Of a stretch of DNA of 12,674 nt, positions 7,143 to 12,674 are shown in pieces. A model generated the notes under the pieces. The model was not told where the DNA came from, made no database searches, and was given only the letters and a program-made list of their open reading frames with translations. This DNA is from Bryobacteraceae bacterium. GTDB taxonomy: Bacteria; Acidobacteriota; Terriglobia; Bryobacterales; Bryobacteraceae. The position numbers and the translations under genes were made by a program. Location of the stretch: NCBI GenBank assembly GCA_030039005.1, contig JASHQT010000128.1, forward strand, positions 1 to 12,674, in the 5' to 3' direction. Position 1 is the first letter of the stretch. The number at the start of each line of letters is the position of its first letter.

Positions 7143-8209
7143 CCGCGAACGATTGCCCAGACCGTCGCCGCGGCCAGCGCCAACAACCCCGCGGCCGCGA
7201 TCCATACCGGCGTGGGAACGCTTCGTACTCTGGCCTGGCCAGAAGATTCCGGTTCGGCCACGGGAGCCGCATCCGGTGTCTCGCCACCTTCCGCTTGCGC
7301 TGTTCCAGCCTCGGGTGGGGGGCTGGCGGCTGCCAGCAAGGCCAGGGTCTCTTCGGGAGGCGGGCCGTGTTCCTCCCCGTCGAATTCGCGAATCCGGCGT
7401 TCAATGCGTTTGGAGAACGCTTCCGGGTCGCTAGTCAAGCGTGTGCGCGCCGGCGATGGCAATTCCGCGAATACGTCGGCCACACTGCATTCCACAAGCG
7501 GCCTGACCACGTCGTAGCCGAGCACGTCGGCCAGGCGGCAGGCCACGTGGACGATCCTGAGCAGGCTCAATTCCGTGCCTTCGCAAGGATCGTGATGGCG
7601 GCCCGCCACCAACAGCATCTCGGAGGGCAATCCCCAGCGTTCCGCCAGAATGCGGCCGGCTTCGGCGTGGTGCGCTCCGAACAACTCCGCCTCGAAATCC
7701 AGCACGTCCAGGCAGCGCTCGGCGGCGTTGCGAATCGCACGCTCGTACTCTTCCGGATAGGCCACCAGCAGACCCAGTCTTCCAATGTCGTGGATAATTC
7801 CGGCGGTGAAGGCGACGCCGGTGAATTCCCGGCAGGCGGTTGCAATTTCATCCGCCAGCACCGCGGTCGCGACGGTGTGTTGCCAGCAGCGCCGCATCGT
7901 TTCGGTCTTCAGACTTCCGCTCGCGTAGGCCCCGGCGGCGTGCGCCAGGGAGACTTTTCGGGTCGTGTCGAGACCGAGCAGGGCGATTGCGCGCCGCACG
8001 TCGGTAACGCCCGCGGCCAGCCCGAATTCGGCTGAATTCACGCGCTGGAGCAGGCGTGCCGTGAAGGTGGCGTCGCTCGCGATCAAATCCGCCACTTCGT
8101 TCGTGTCCACCTCGGGATCGGAGAGCAAATTCAGCAGCTTGGCCGCAACGGGCGGAAAGGGAGGCACCTTTTTCAGGCTGTCGTAAATGGTCGCAGCGGA
8201 CCTTGGCAT
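7139..8209 (-). CDS. HDOD-domain signalling protein with C-terminal membrane anchor
   Basis: Protein of 356 residues. Residues about 10-205 form an HDOD domain: KKVPPFPPVAAKLL and LIASDATFTARLLQRVNSA at the N-terminal part, AGIIHDIGRLGLL with the HD pair, then HHAEAGRILAERWGLP and GRHHDP. HDOD proteins are non-catalytic or poorly characterised relatives of HD-GYP phosphodiesterases used in bacterial signalling. Residues about 280-330 are a Pro/Ala/Glu-rich linker. A single hydrophobic segment (about 333-353, WIAAAGLLALAAATVWAIV) ends the protein with only an RG tail, so the domain should face the cytosol as a tail-anchored protein. The start ATG is fixed by an in-frame TAA about 45 bases upstream and no other start codon in between; only a weak AGG precedes it. 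It lies 140 bases downstream of the dead-GGDEF gene. Its stop shares bases with the stop of the hybrid kinase. Confidence 0.88.
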   Translation of the reverse strand: MPRSAATIYDSLKKVPPFPPVAAKLLNLLSDPEVDTNEVADLIASDATFTARLLQRVNSAEFGLAAGVTDVRRAIALLGLDTTRKVSLAHAAGAYASGSLKTETMRRCWQHTVATAVLADEIATACREFTGVAFTAGIIHDIGRLGLLVAYPEEYERAIRNAAERCLDVLDFEAELFGAHHAEAGRILAERWGLPSEMLLVAGRHHDPCEGTELSLLRIVHVACRLADVLGYDVVRPLVECSVADVFAELPSPARTRLTSDPEAFSKRIERRIREFDGEEHGPPPEETLALLAAASPPPEAGTAQAEGGETPDAAPVAEPESSGQARVRSVPTPVWIAAAGLLALAAATVWAIVRG

Positions 8210-8246
8210 GTCGGATGGGACCTGTAAAAGTACTATCGTCGGCGGA

Positions 8247-8340
8247 TTCCCGCTGCATTAGTCTCCTGTTGCATCAGTTTCTCGTTCTGTTTGAAACATT
8301 TCCACCGCGGTGCGCCAGGACATCGAGGGCGCAGCGGGAA
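8247..8340. repeat. Long-range inverted repeat, 10-bp perfect arms
   Basis: TTCCCGCTGC at 8247-8256 is the exact reverse complement of GCAGCGGGAA at 8331-8340, with 74 bases between. In the leftward transcript the arms could pair and enclose the AGGAG/ATG at 8256-8267. The match could be chance in GC-rich DNA. Confidence 0.4.
8288..8298. promoter_or_regulatory. Palindrome TGTTTGAAACA, possible operator
   Basis: Five-base arms TGTTT/AAACA flank a central G, in an AT-rich pocket within otherwise GC-rich DNA. It lies about 80 bases upstream of the HDOD start. The form is that of a small repressor site, but no cognate regulator can be named. Confidence 0.3.
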
Positions 8341-8349
8341 GGGCGGCTG

Positions 8350-9354
8350 TCAGGCGCTGAGCGCGTCGGCCAGCTGCTGTAACCGGACTTGAAACTTGGC
8401 CAGGTCCGAACCGGGAGTGAACTCCACCACGCCCGCGCGCGGGCTGAACACGATGGACTGCGTTCCGCCCTTCTCGCGTTCCAGAAACGGCTGGGAGAGC
8501 TTGCGGACCACCTCATTCGATCTTTCGATGGCGTTTCCGGGCGCGGCGCTCAAAACGGCCGCGAATTGGTTCTTCGTCCAGCGTCCCACGATAGCCGAAG
8601 AGGGCAGAACGTTTTCGAAGCGCGACTGGAACGCGTGCAAAGCGCTCTCGATGACATTCACCGAATAGCAGTTTTGCAGGCCCTCCAGATTGTGAACCAC
8701 CACCAGCAGCACGGAAAATGGCGTCTTCTTCTGAATGAACTCCTCTATGCGGCCGTTCATCTGCTGCCGGCTCTCCGGGACCGGTTCCGGCGTTTGCGCG
8801 CGCCGTGCGGCCCGCACCTCCTGATGCAACAGCCGGATTTCGTCCTTGAGCTGCGCGATGGCCAGCTGGTTGGAAGCCCGCATCTGCTGGATATCGGCGG
8901 AGATGACGGAGGTGGCTTCTTCGATGGCGCGGCGAATTTCGCGAATATCCTCGCTGCGCGCGGTCTGGTTGAGACCGCTCAATTCGCGCTGGATCGCCGA
9001 CGCCAGCCCGGTCTCGCTTTGGTTCACCGAGCCGGCGAAATTTTCGACCGCGGCGGCGGCGGCCTGCACCTCGTCGCGCAGCCGCTGGATCTGCTGGCGA
9101 GCCTTTTCCTGGTAGTCCTTCAATTCGGCATCAAACGAATTTCGGACTCCCTCGAGATCCCCGGCCAGGGCGTCGGCCCGCAGCCGGTCCCGCAGAGTTT
9201 GCAATTGCGCGCGGAAATGCGCGGCTTGCGCCGAATCCAGCTCGATGGCGTTCTGTTCGGTGGAGTGCAGTGCTTCCGAGTAGCAGTGGACGGCGGTACG
9301 GTGCAATTCCTCCAGCCGTTCGAGCTCGGAAGCGGTCTTGCGCAGCGAGATCAT
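8350..9354 (-). CDS. Coiled-coil protein with degenerate, inactive GGDEF domain
   Basis: Protein of 334 residues, with no signal peptide or membrane segment. Residues 1 to about 195 are charged, Gln/Glu/Arg-rich helices with heptad character (ELERLEELHRT, QQIQRLRDEVQ, LKDEIRLLHQEVRAARRA), so a long coiled coil is likely. Residues about 208-334 follow the diguanylate cyclase fold: FSVLLVVVHNLEGLQN for the first strand and turn, and VGRWTKNQFAAVLSA for the signature hairpin. The signature GGDEF is TKNQF (residues 260-264, bases 8563-8577). The metal-binding Asp of the first strand and the substrate-binding Asn/Asp are also absent, so c-di-GMP synthesis is not expected. The likely role is a structural or ligand-binding partner in signalling. 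AGAGGAG lies 12 bases before the ATG, slightly far. It is transcribed toward the HDOD gene and may be co-transcribed with it. Confidence 0.82.
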   Translation of the reverse strand: MISLRKTASELERLEELHRTAVHCYSEALHSTEQNAIELDSAQAAHFRAQLQTLRDRLRADALAGDLEGVRNSFDAELKDYQEKARQQIQRLRDEVQAAAAAVENFAGSVNQSETGLASAIQRELSGLNQTARSEDIREIRRAIEEATSVISADIQQMRASNQLAIAQLKDEIRLLHQEVRAARRAQTPEPVPESRQQMNGRIEEFIQKKTPFSVLLVVVHNLEGLQNCYSVNVIESALHAFQSRFENVLPSSAIVGRWTKNQFAAVLSAAPGNAIERSNEVVRKLSQPFLEREKGGTQSIVFSPRAGVVEFTPGSDLAKFQVRLQQLADALSA

Positions 9355-9366
9355 GAATGCGACACA

Positions 9367-9373
9367 CTCCTCT
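9367..9373 (-). promoter_or_regulatory. Probable Shine-Dalgarno site of the dead-GGDEF gene
   Basis: The minus strand reads AGAGGAG, with the core ending 12 bases before ATG at 9354. The spacing is longer than ideal, but no start codon in the same frame lies between the site and that ATG. Confidence 0.45.
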
Positions 9374-9431
9374 GCTGACTTATCGAACTCCTAGCGCGGA
9401 ACTTTAGCTTTTCTGCGGTGCCAAGATGCTC

Positions 9432-9453
9432 TCCCGCGCGCATCCCGCGCGCA
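9432..9453. repeat. Perfect tandem repeat of TCCCGCGCGCA (2 x 11 bp)
   Basis: Two identical 11-base units are directly adjacent at 9432-9442 and 9443-9453, about one helical turn each. They end two bases before a TATACT box and cover the place where a -35 element would lie, as expected of a regulator binding site. No regulator is identified. Confidence 0.6.
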
Positions 9454-9455
9454 GG

Positions 9456-9461
9456 TATACT
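9456..9461 (+). promoter_or_regulatory. Probable -10 element (TATACT) for the secreted-protein pair
   Basis: TATACT matches the sigma-70 -10 consensus at five of six bases. It would start transcription near 9468 and give a leader of about 40 bases before the ATG at 9508. No -35 hexamer is visible at 16-18 bases upstream; the tandem 11-bp repeat is there instead. Confidence 0.5.
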
Positions 9462-9507
9462 GATACGGACTACGCGCCCGCATTTGCGTGATGCTGGCGT
9501 GATCTTC

Positions 9508-10278
9508 ATGACGAAAGCAATTTCCGCCTCTCTCTACCTTTTGATCCTGGGTTTTCCTCCCCTCGCCCCAGCGCAATGGTTCGATATCAAAACTCCCGGA
9601 ATTCCGCGCCTGGCCGACGGCAAACCCAATCTCACGGCGCCGGCGCCGCGCAGGCCCGACGGCCGCATCGACATCTCAGGGATTTGGGACCCCACGACCC
9701 GCCTGTTCATCAACGTCGTGACCGACGCGAAAACGGGCGAGCTGCCCATGCAGCCCTGGGCCGCGGCGCTCTACCAGCATCGCCGCGACACCGAAAGCAT
9801 TGACGATCCCACCGGGCACTGCATTCCCGGCGGCGTTCCCCGCTCCGATGCCGTTCCCTATCCGTGGAAAATCGTCAACAGCAAAAAAATGGTGATCATT
9901 CTCTACGAGGCCGTTCACAGCTATCGCCAGATCTTCACCGACGGCCGCCAACTGCCCAAGGATCCCAATCCCACCTGGCAGGGCTACTCGATCGGCCATT
10001 GGGAAGGCGACGACTTCGTGGCCGAAACCTCCGGCTTCAACGATCACGGCTGGATCGACAATGACGGGCACCCGGCTACCGACGCCGAGCGCGTCACCGA
10101 ACGTTTCCACCGCAAAGATTTCGGGCACATGGATGTCGTCATTACGGTCGACGATCCCAAGGCCTACACCAAACCCTGGACCATCACCGAACCGTTCAAG
10201 CTGTTGGCTGACACCGAACTGCTCGAATACGTGTGCAACGAGAACAACAAAGACTTGAAACACCTGGTGGGCAAATGA
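9508..10278 (+). CDS. Secreted protein of unknown function, GHCIPGG family
   Basis: Protein of 256 residues. A signal peptide occupies residues 1 to about 22 (hydrophobic ISASLYLLILGFPPL, cleavage after APA before QWFD). I chose this ATG because a frame extension to GTG at 9418 would place 30 polar residues ahead of the signal peptide and would start upstream of the TATACT box. The mature protein has DISGIWDP at 55-62, PTGHCIPGG at 101-109, WKIV and ILYEAVHSYRQIFTDGR at 129-147, a WEGDDFVAETSGFND block at 165-179, and DFGHMDVVITVDDPKAYTKPW near 204-224. I recognise the pattern as a recurrent exported family in Acidobacteria of no known activity, but cannot name a reaction. The stop overlaps the start of the next gene (ATGA), so the two are coupled. 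Confidence 0.82.
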   Translation: MTKAISASLYLLILGFPPLAPAQWFDIKTPGIPRLADGKPNLTAPAPRRPDGRIDISGIWDPTTRLFINVVTDAKTGELPMQPWAAALYQHRRDTESIDDPTGHCIPGGVPRSDAVPYPWKIVNSKKMVIILYEAVHSYRQIFTDGRQLPKDPNPTWQGYSIGHWEGDDFVAETSGFNDHGWIDNDGHPATDAERVTERFHRKDFGHMDVVITVDDPKAYTKPWTITEPFKLLADTELLEYVCNENNKDLKHLVGK

Positions 10279-10784
10279 AAACTCTCCTACTGATCCTTGC
10301 GGCCGCGCCGGTCCTCCTCGCGCAGGAAAATCCGTTCAGCGACGATGCGCGCCAGAGCTACGCGTTGGTGAAGCCCAGTCTGCTCAAGGCCGCTGACCGC
10401 ATGCCGGCCGAAGATTATTCGTTCCGCACCACGCCCCAGGTGCGCACGTTCGCCGAAATGGTCGCGCACGTCGCCGATGCGCAGATGCTGATGTGCCAGG
10501 TGGTGACCGGCGAGAAAACCACCGCCCAGGCAAAATTCGAGAAGCCTAAGACCGATAAGTCCTCGCTGGTCGTCTCGCTCAAAGCCTCCTTCGATTACTG
10601 CGATCCCGTCTACGCCTCGATGACCGACAAGGCCGGCGCGGCCCAGGTCACCTGGTTCCGCTGGAAGATGTCCAAGCTCGGCCTCCTCAACTGGAACATC
10701 GCGCACGACAACGAAATGTACGGCATCATCGGCGCGTTCTTGCGCATCAAGGGACTGGTGCCGCCGTCGAGCGACCGGCCGTAA
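10275..10784 (+). CDS. Exported DinB-superfamily protein
   Basis: Protein of 169 residues starting at the ATG inside ATGA, four bases before the upstream stop ends. Residues 1-16 are a signal peptide (KTLLLILAAAPVLLA, then QE). The rest is a DinB-type four-helix bundle: YSFRTTPQVRTFAEMVAHVADA with His65, a central spacer, then NWNIAHDNEMYG with His144, and the end RIKGLVPPSSDRP common in this branch. DinB-like proteins usually bind a divalent metal with three His, the last two in a HxxxH pattern. Here the third position is Met148, so the site may be incomplete. Several DinB relatives are thiol-dependent transferases, but no activity can be assigned. Translation is coupled to the unknown secreted protein, which suggests a shared pathway. 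Its last 38 bases overlap the facing phosphoesterase gene. Confidence 0.85.
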   Translation: MKTLLLILAAAPVLLAQENPFSDDARQSYALVKPSLLKAADRMPAEDYSFRTTPQVRTFAEMVAHVADAQMLMCQVVTGEKTTAQAKFEKPKTDKSSLVVSLKASFDYCDPVYASMTDKAGAAQVTWFRWKMSKLGLLNWNIAHDNEMYGIIGAFLRIKGLVPPSSDRP

Positions 10785-11604
10785 TCACTCGGGCCTGCCC
10801 CCACGGCAGACCGATCTCTTTCACCGCGATCTCCACGTCAGATCCCTTCACCGTCACTGCAACGTGGCCGTAAAACCAGCCTTTGTCGAAGCCCTGGCCT
10901 TTCAGCTTGCCGCCGGAGCTGGGCGCCGAGAGATACGTGACGCCATCCAGGCGTCCGTGAACGTATTGATGCACGTGACCGCTCACCACGAAATACGCGC
11001 CGTACTGCGTGATCAGTTGATGAAAGGCGAAGCGGGAGTTCTGAAACGTCACCGGAAGGAGCCACAGCGGCTTGTGGAAGAAAATAAACTTGGGCTCGCG
11101 ATCGCGATTGCGCTCCAGGTCGCGTTCGAGAAATCGCATCTGATCTTCGGGCAGGCTGTCGCTTAAGTCCGGGGCCTCGCTGTTGTCGAGCACAATGAAA
11201 TGCGCCTTTTGGTAGTCGAAACTGTAAAACGTAGGGCGGCCGGTTTGTTGTTCGTATATGAGGCCCGACTCGCGCGACCAGACGTCGTGATTGCCGGGAG
11301 TCAGATAAAGCGGATAGCGATAGCGATTCCAGAGCCGCCGCAGCGCCTGCCACTCCGATGTCGCAGTGGAGTCGTGGCCGCCCTGGATCGAATCGCCCAC
11401 GTTGATGACGAAATCGGGATGCTCGCGATCGACCTCGCGCCAGATCTCTTCGTAGACGCCCGGCTGGGCGTCGCCCGTGCGGTCGCCCAGGATCGCAAAA
11501 CGGAAATCGTTGGCGGGCGAACTCGCGGGTGGATTTGCAGGATGACCCGCCGCGACCAGCCCCAGCACCACGAGCGAGCCCATCCACAGGCGTGCCAGCC
11601 TCAT
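10747..11604 (-). CDS. Exported calcineurin-type metallophosphoesterase
   Basis: Protein of 285 residues. A signal peptide occupies about residues 1-20 (MRLARLWMGSLVVLGLVAAG). The dinuclear-metal phosphoesterase motifs come in order: GDRTGD (Asp41), VGDSIQGG (Asp71), GNHD (Asn105, His106), FFHKP (His177) and GHVH (His210, His212). In the first motif the usual DxH has Thr43 where His is common, as in branches resembling purple acid phosphatases. The product would hydrolyse phosphate esters outside the cytoplasm; the substrate is unknown. The frame stays open upstream to 12168, but that part is the antisense of the isomerase gene. The ATG at 11604 is chosen for the signal peptide and for the -10 box seven bases before it. 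No Shine-Dalgarno is visible, which fits a leaderless message. Confidence 0.9.
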   Translation of the reverse strand: MRLARLWMGSLVVLGLVAAGHPANPPASSPANDFRFAILGDRTGDAQPGVYEEIWREVDREHPDFVINVGDSIQGGHDSTATSEWQALRRLWNRYRYPLYLTPGNHDVWSRESGLIYEQQTGRPTFYSFDYQKAHFIVLDNSEAPDLSDSLPEDQMRFLERDLERNRDREPKFIFFHKPLWLLPVTFQNSRFAFHQLITQYGAYFVVSGHVHQYVHGRLDGVTYLSAPSSGGKLKGQGFDKGWFYGHVAVTVKGSDVEIAVKEIGLPWGQARVITAGRSTAAPVP

Positions 11605-11611
11605 GCGCGCG

Positions 11612-11620
11612 ATTGTAACA
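11612..11620 (-). promoter_or_regulatory. Extended -10 promoter (TGTTACAAT) of the phosphoesterase gene
   Basis: On the minus strand TG-T-TACAAT matches an extended -10 (five of six bases plus the TG). The box ends seven bases before the ATG at 11604, so transcription should begin at or next to the start codon, giving a leaderless mRNA. There is no good -35. Confidence 0.55.
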
Positions 11621-11628
11621 GGAGACGG

Positions 11629-11634
11629 TAGAAT
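11629..11634 (+). promoter_or_regulatory. Probable -10 element (TAGAAT) of the isomerase gene
   Basis: TAGAAT matches the -10 consensus at five of six bases and would start transcription near 11641, about nine bases before the ATG at 11650, too short for a normal Shine-Dalgarno. No -35 is seen; its expected place is CGCGCG. Confidence 0.45.
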
Positions 11635-11649
11635 AAAGACATCCTGCGA

Positions 11650-12674
11650 ATGTTTCGTGTTTTCTTTTCCCTCCTGGCCCTGGCGTCCGTTTTCTCCTTG
11701 TGTGCGTGCAAGCACGCGGTATCGAGCGACGTGGCTGCCACGGTGAACGGCCGCGTCATCACCTACGCCGATCTCGACAAGCAGTACCAGGCGCAGTTCA
11801 TGTCGTCGAGTGAGAAGCCCAGCGCCGACCAGATGGAGATTCAGAAGCTGGAAGTCCTGCGCACCCTCGTCGATAACGAAATCATGTTGCAACGCGCCGA
11901 AAAGCTGGGCCTGATGGCGACCGACGCCGACGTGGAATCGCGCTTCGCCGAGTTGCGCGCGCCCTATACGCAGGAGGAGTTTCAAAAGCAGCTCGAAGCG
12001 CGCAAAATGACCGTGGACGACATGAAGGCGCAGCTCAAGCGCGACCTGAGCATCACCAAGCTGTTCAACAAGGAGATCACCTCGCATATTTCGATCTCCG
12101 ACAAGGACGTCAGCGATTTCTACAACGCCAACAAGAGCAGCTTCAATTTCCCTGAGCCTCAAGTCCACTTGGCGCAGATCCTGGTGTCGCCGATGCCGGA
12201 TCCCAACGTGCGCAATCTAAAGAACGACAAGGCGCAGAACGACGAACAGGCGCGCAAGAAGATGGACATGCTGGTGGCGCGCTTGAAGCAGGGCGAGGAT
12301 TTCGTCACCCTGGCGCAGAATTTCTCCGAAGATCCCACCACGGCGCCCAACGGCGGCGATCTGGGCTTTGTGCCGGAGTCCGCGCTCGAAAAGGCCAACA
12401 CCGAGATTCGCGCGACCATCCAGGCGGCGCCGGCGGGCAGCATCACTCCGGTGGTCAAGACGGCCGAAGGCTATCGCATTTTCAAGATCTATTCCAAGGA
12501 GCCGGCCGGCCAGCGCGAGCTCACCGACCCGCGCGTGCAGCAGAATATTCGCGAGACGCTGATCAACCGCAAGGACCAGCTTCTACGCGCCGCGTACTAC
12601 GAGGTCGCACGCGACGAAGCGCAAGTGGTGAACTACCTGGCGCAGGCGGTCGCGCAGACCAAGGATGGAAAATA
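11650..12674 (+). CDS. PpiC/SurA-type peptidyl-prolyl isomerase lipoprotein, last codon cut
   Basis: A continuous frame of 341 codons runs from ATG at 11650 to the right edge, where the final bases TA are probably the start of the stop codon. The signal peptide ends in a lipobox LCAC with lipidated Cys20 (hydrophobic FFSLLALASVFS before it). Residues about 25-165 are a SurA_N-like chaperone region (VAATVNGRVITYADLDKQY; VLRTLVDNEIMLQRAEKLG). Residues about 170-285 are a parvulin rotamase: VHLAQILVSP (His173), QGEDFVTLAQNFSEDP, NGGDLGFVP (from Asn234), and EGYRIFKIYS. The product would fold or escort outer-membrane and exported proteins from a membrane-anchored position, resembling PrsA or SurA. 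No other exported-protein-folding gene is visible. No Shine-Dalgarno precedes it; it shares a 45-base divergent promoter region with the phosphoesterase gene. Confidence 0.92.
   Translation, partial: MFRVFFSLLALASVFSLCACKHAVSSDVAATVNGRVITYADLDKQYQAQFMSSSEKPSADQMEIQKLEVLRTLVDNEIMLQRAEKLGLMATDADVESRFAELRAPYTQEEFQKQLEARKMTVDDMKAQLKRDLSITKLFNKEITSHISISDKDVSDFYNANKSSFNFPEPQVHLAQILVSPMPDPNVRNLKNDKAQNDEQARKKMDMLVARLKQGEDFVTLAQNFSEDPTTAPNGGDLGFVPESALEKANTEIRATIQAAPAGSITPVVKTAEGYRIFKIYSKEPAGQRELTDPRVQQNIRETLINRKDQLLRAAYYEVARDEAQVVNYLAQAVAQTKDGK

Larger units (their letters stand above)
8210..8349. other. 140-base gap between the HDOD and dead-GGDEF genes
   Basis: Transcription of both flanking genes runs leftward, so this holds the tail of one and leader of the other. 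It contains a perfect 10-bp inverted repeat spanning most of the gap, an 11-bp palindrome, and an AGGAG-ATG pair out of frame with HDOD. I see no U-rich terminator and no convincing sigma-70 promoter. Confidence 0.5.

Noticed and set aside
8389..9378. 329-codon open frame on the plus strand
   Set aside because: It is opposite the dead-GGDEF gene, whose strand has the Shine-Dalgarno, coiled coil and recognisable fold. The plus frame has no domain.
9418..9507. GTG at 9418 as the start of the GHCIPGG-family protein
   Set aside because: It would put 30 Arg/Pro-rich residues before the signal peptide and start upstream of the likely -10 box.
10233..10274. Earlier start of the DinB-like gene
   Set aside because: The extra residues are translated from the end of the previous gene and would bury the signal peptide. 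The ATGA overlap gives a natural start at 10275.
11605..12168. N-terminal extension of the phosphoesterase frame up to 12168
   Set aside because: The extension is antisense to the PpiC/SurA coding sequence and precedes a clear signal peptide at 11604.

Overview
The window looks like a chromosomal segment of a soil-type Acidobacteriota, most likely of the Bryobacterales/Solibacterales group. This is an inference from the high GC, the type of periplasmic quinoprotein dehydrogenase, the secreted DinB-like and GHCIPGG-type proteins common in that group, and the dense divergent/convergent packing. I see no rRNA, tRNA, CRISPR array, insertion sequence or phage gene. No stretch longer than 300 bases lacks a gene.

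Layout. (1) 2-1513 (+): 3' part of a PQQ-dependent alcohol dehydrogenase, cut by the left edge. (2) 1524-9354: a signalling block of six genes. Reading left (-) are a CpaE/TadZ-like ATPase (2664-3830) and a catalytically degenerate histidine kinase-receiver protein (1524-2636). Divergent from these (+) are a single-domain response regulator (4002-4412) and a 908-residue hybrid kinase carrying CHASE3-like, HAMP, PAS, HisKA, HATPase, receiver and HPt domains (4416-7142). Converging on the hybrid kinase (-) are a coiled-coil protein with a dead GGDEF domain (8350-9354) and a C-terminally membrane-anchored HDOD protein (7139-8209). (3) 9508-10784 (+): two secreted proteins joined by an ATGA overlap, one of unknown function and one DinB-like. 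(4) 10747-11604 (-): an exported calcineurin-type phosphoesterase, divergent from (5) 11650-12674 (+): a PpiC/SurA-type peptidyl-prolyl isomerase lipoprotein cut at its last codon by the right edge.

How the genes may work together (inference). The hybrid kinase holds every step of a His-Asp-His relay and is almost fused to a stand-alone receiver, so phosphoryl flow to that receiver is the simplest reading. Three neighbours have the folds of signalling enzymes but have lost the catalytic residues: a kinase without its His and N-box, a GGDEF reading TKNQF, and a deviant Walker A ATPase with no second Lys. They look like binding or scaffold partners rather than enzymes. No pilus or flagellar gene accompanies the CpaE-like ATPase. 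The block as a whole is the best candidate here for an uncharacterised signalling/localisation module.

Control signals. Clear Shine-Dalgarno sites precede both genes of the CpaE-like operon. The 45-base gap between the phosphoesterase and isomerase genes holds two back-to-back -10 elements, and at least one predicts a leaderless transcript. A perfect 11-bp tandem repeat abuts a TATACT box ahead of the secreted pair.
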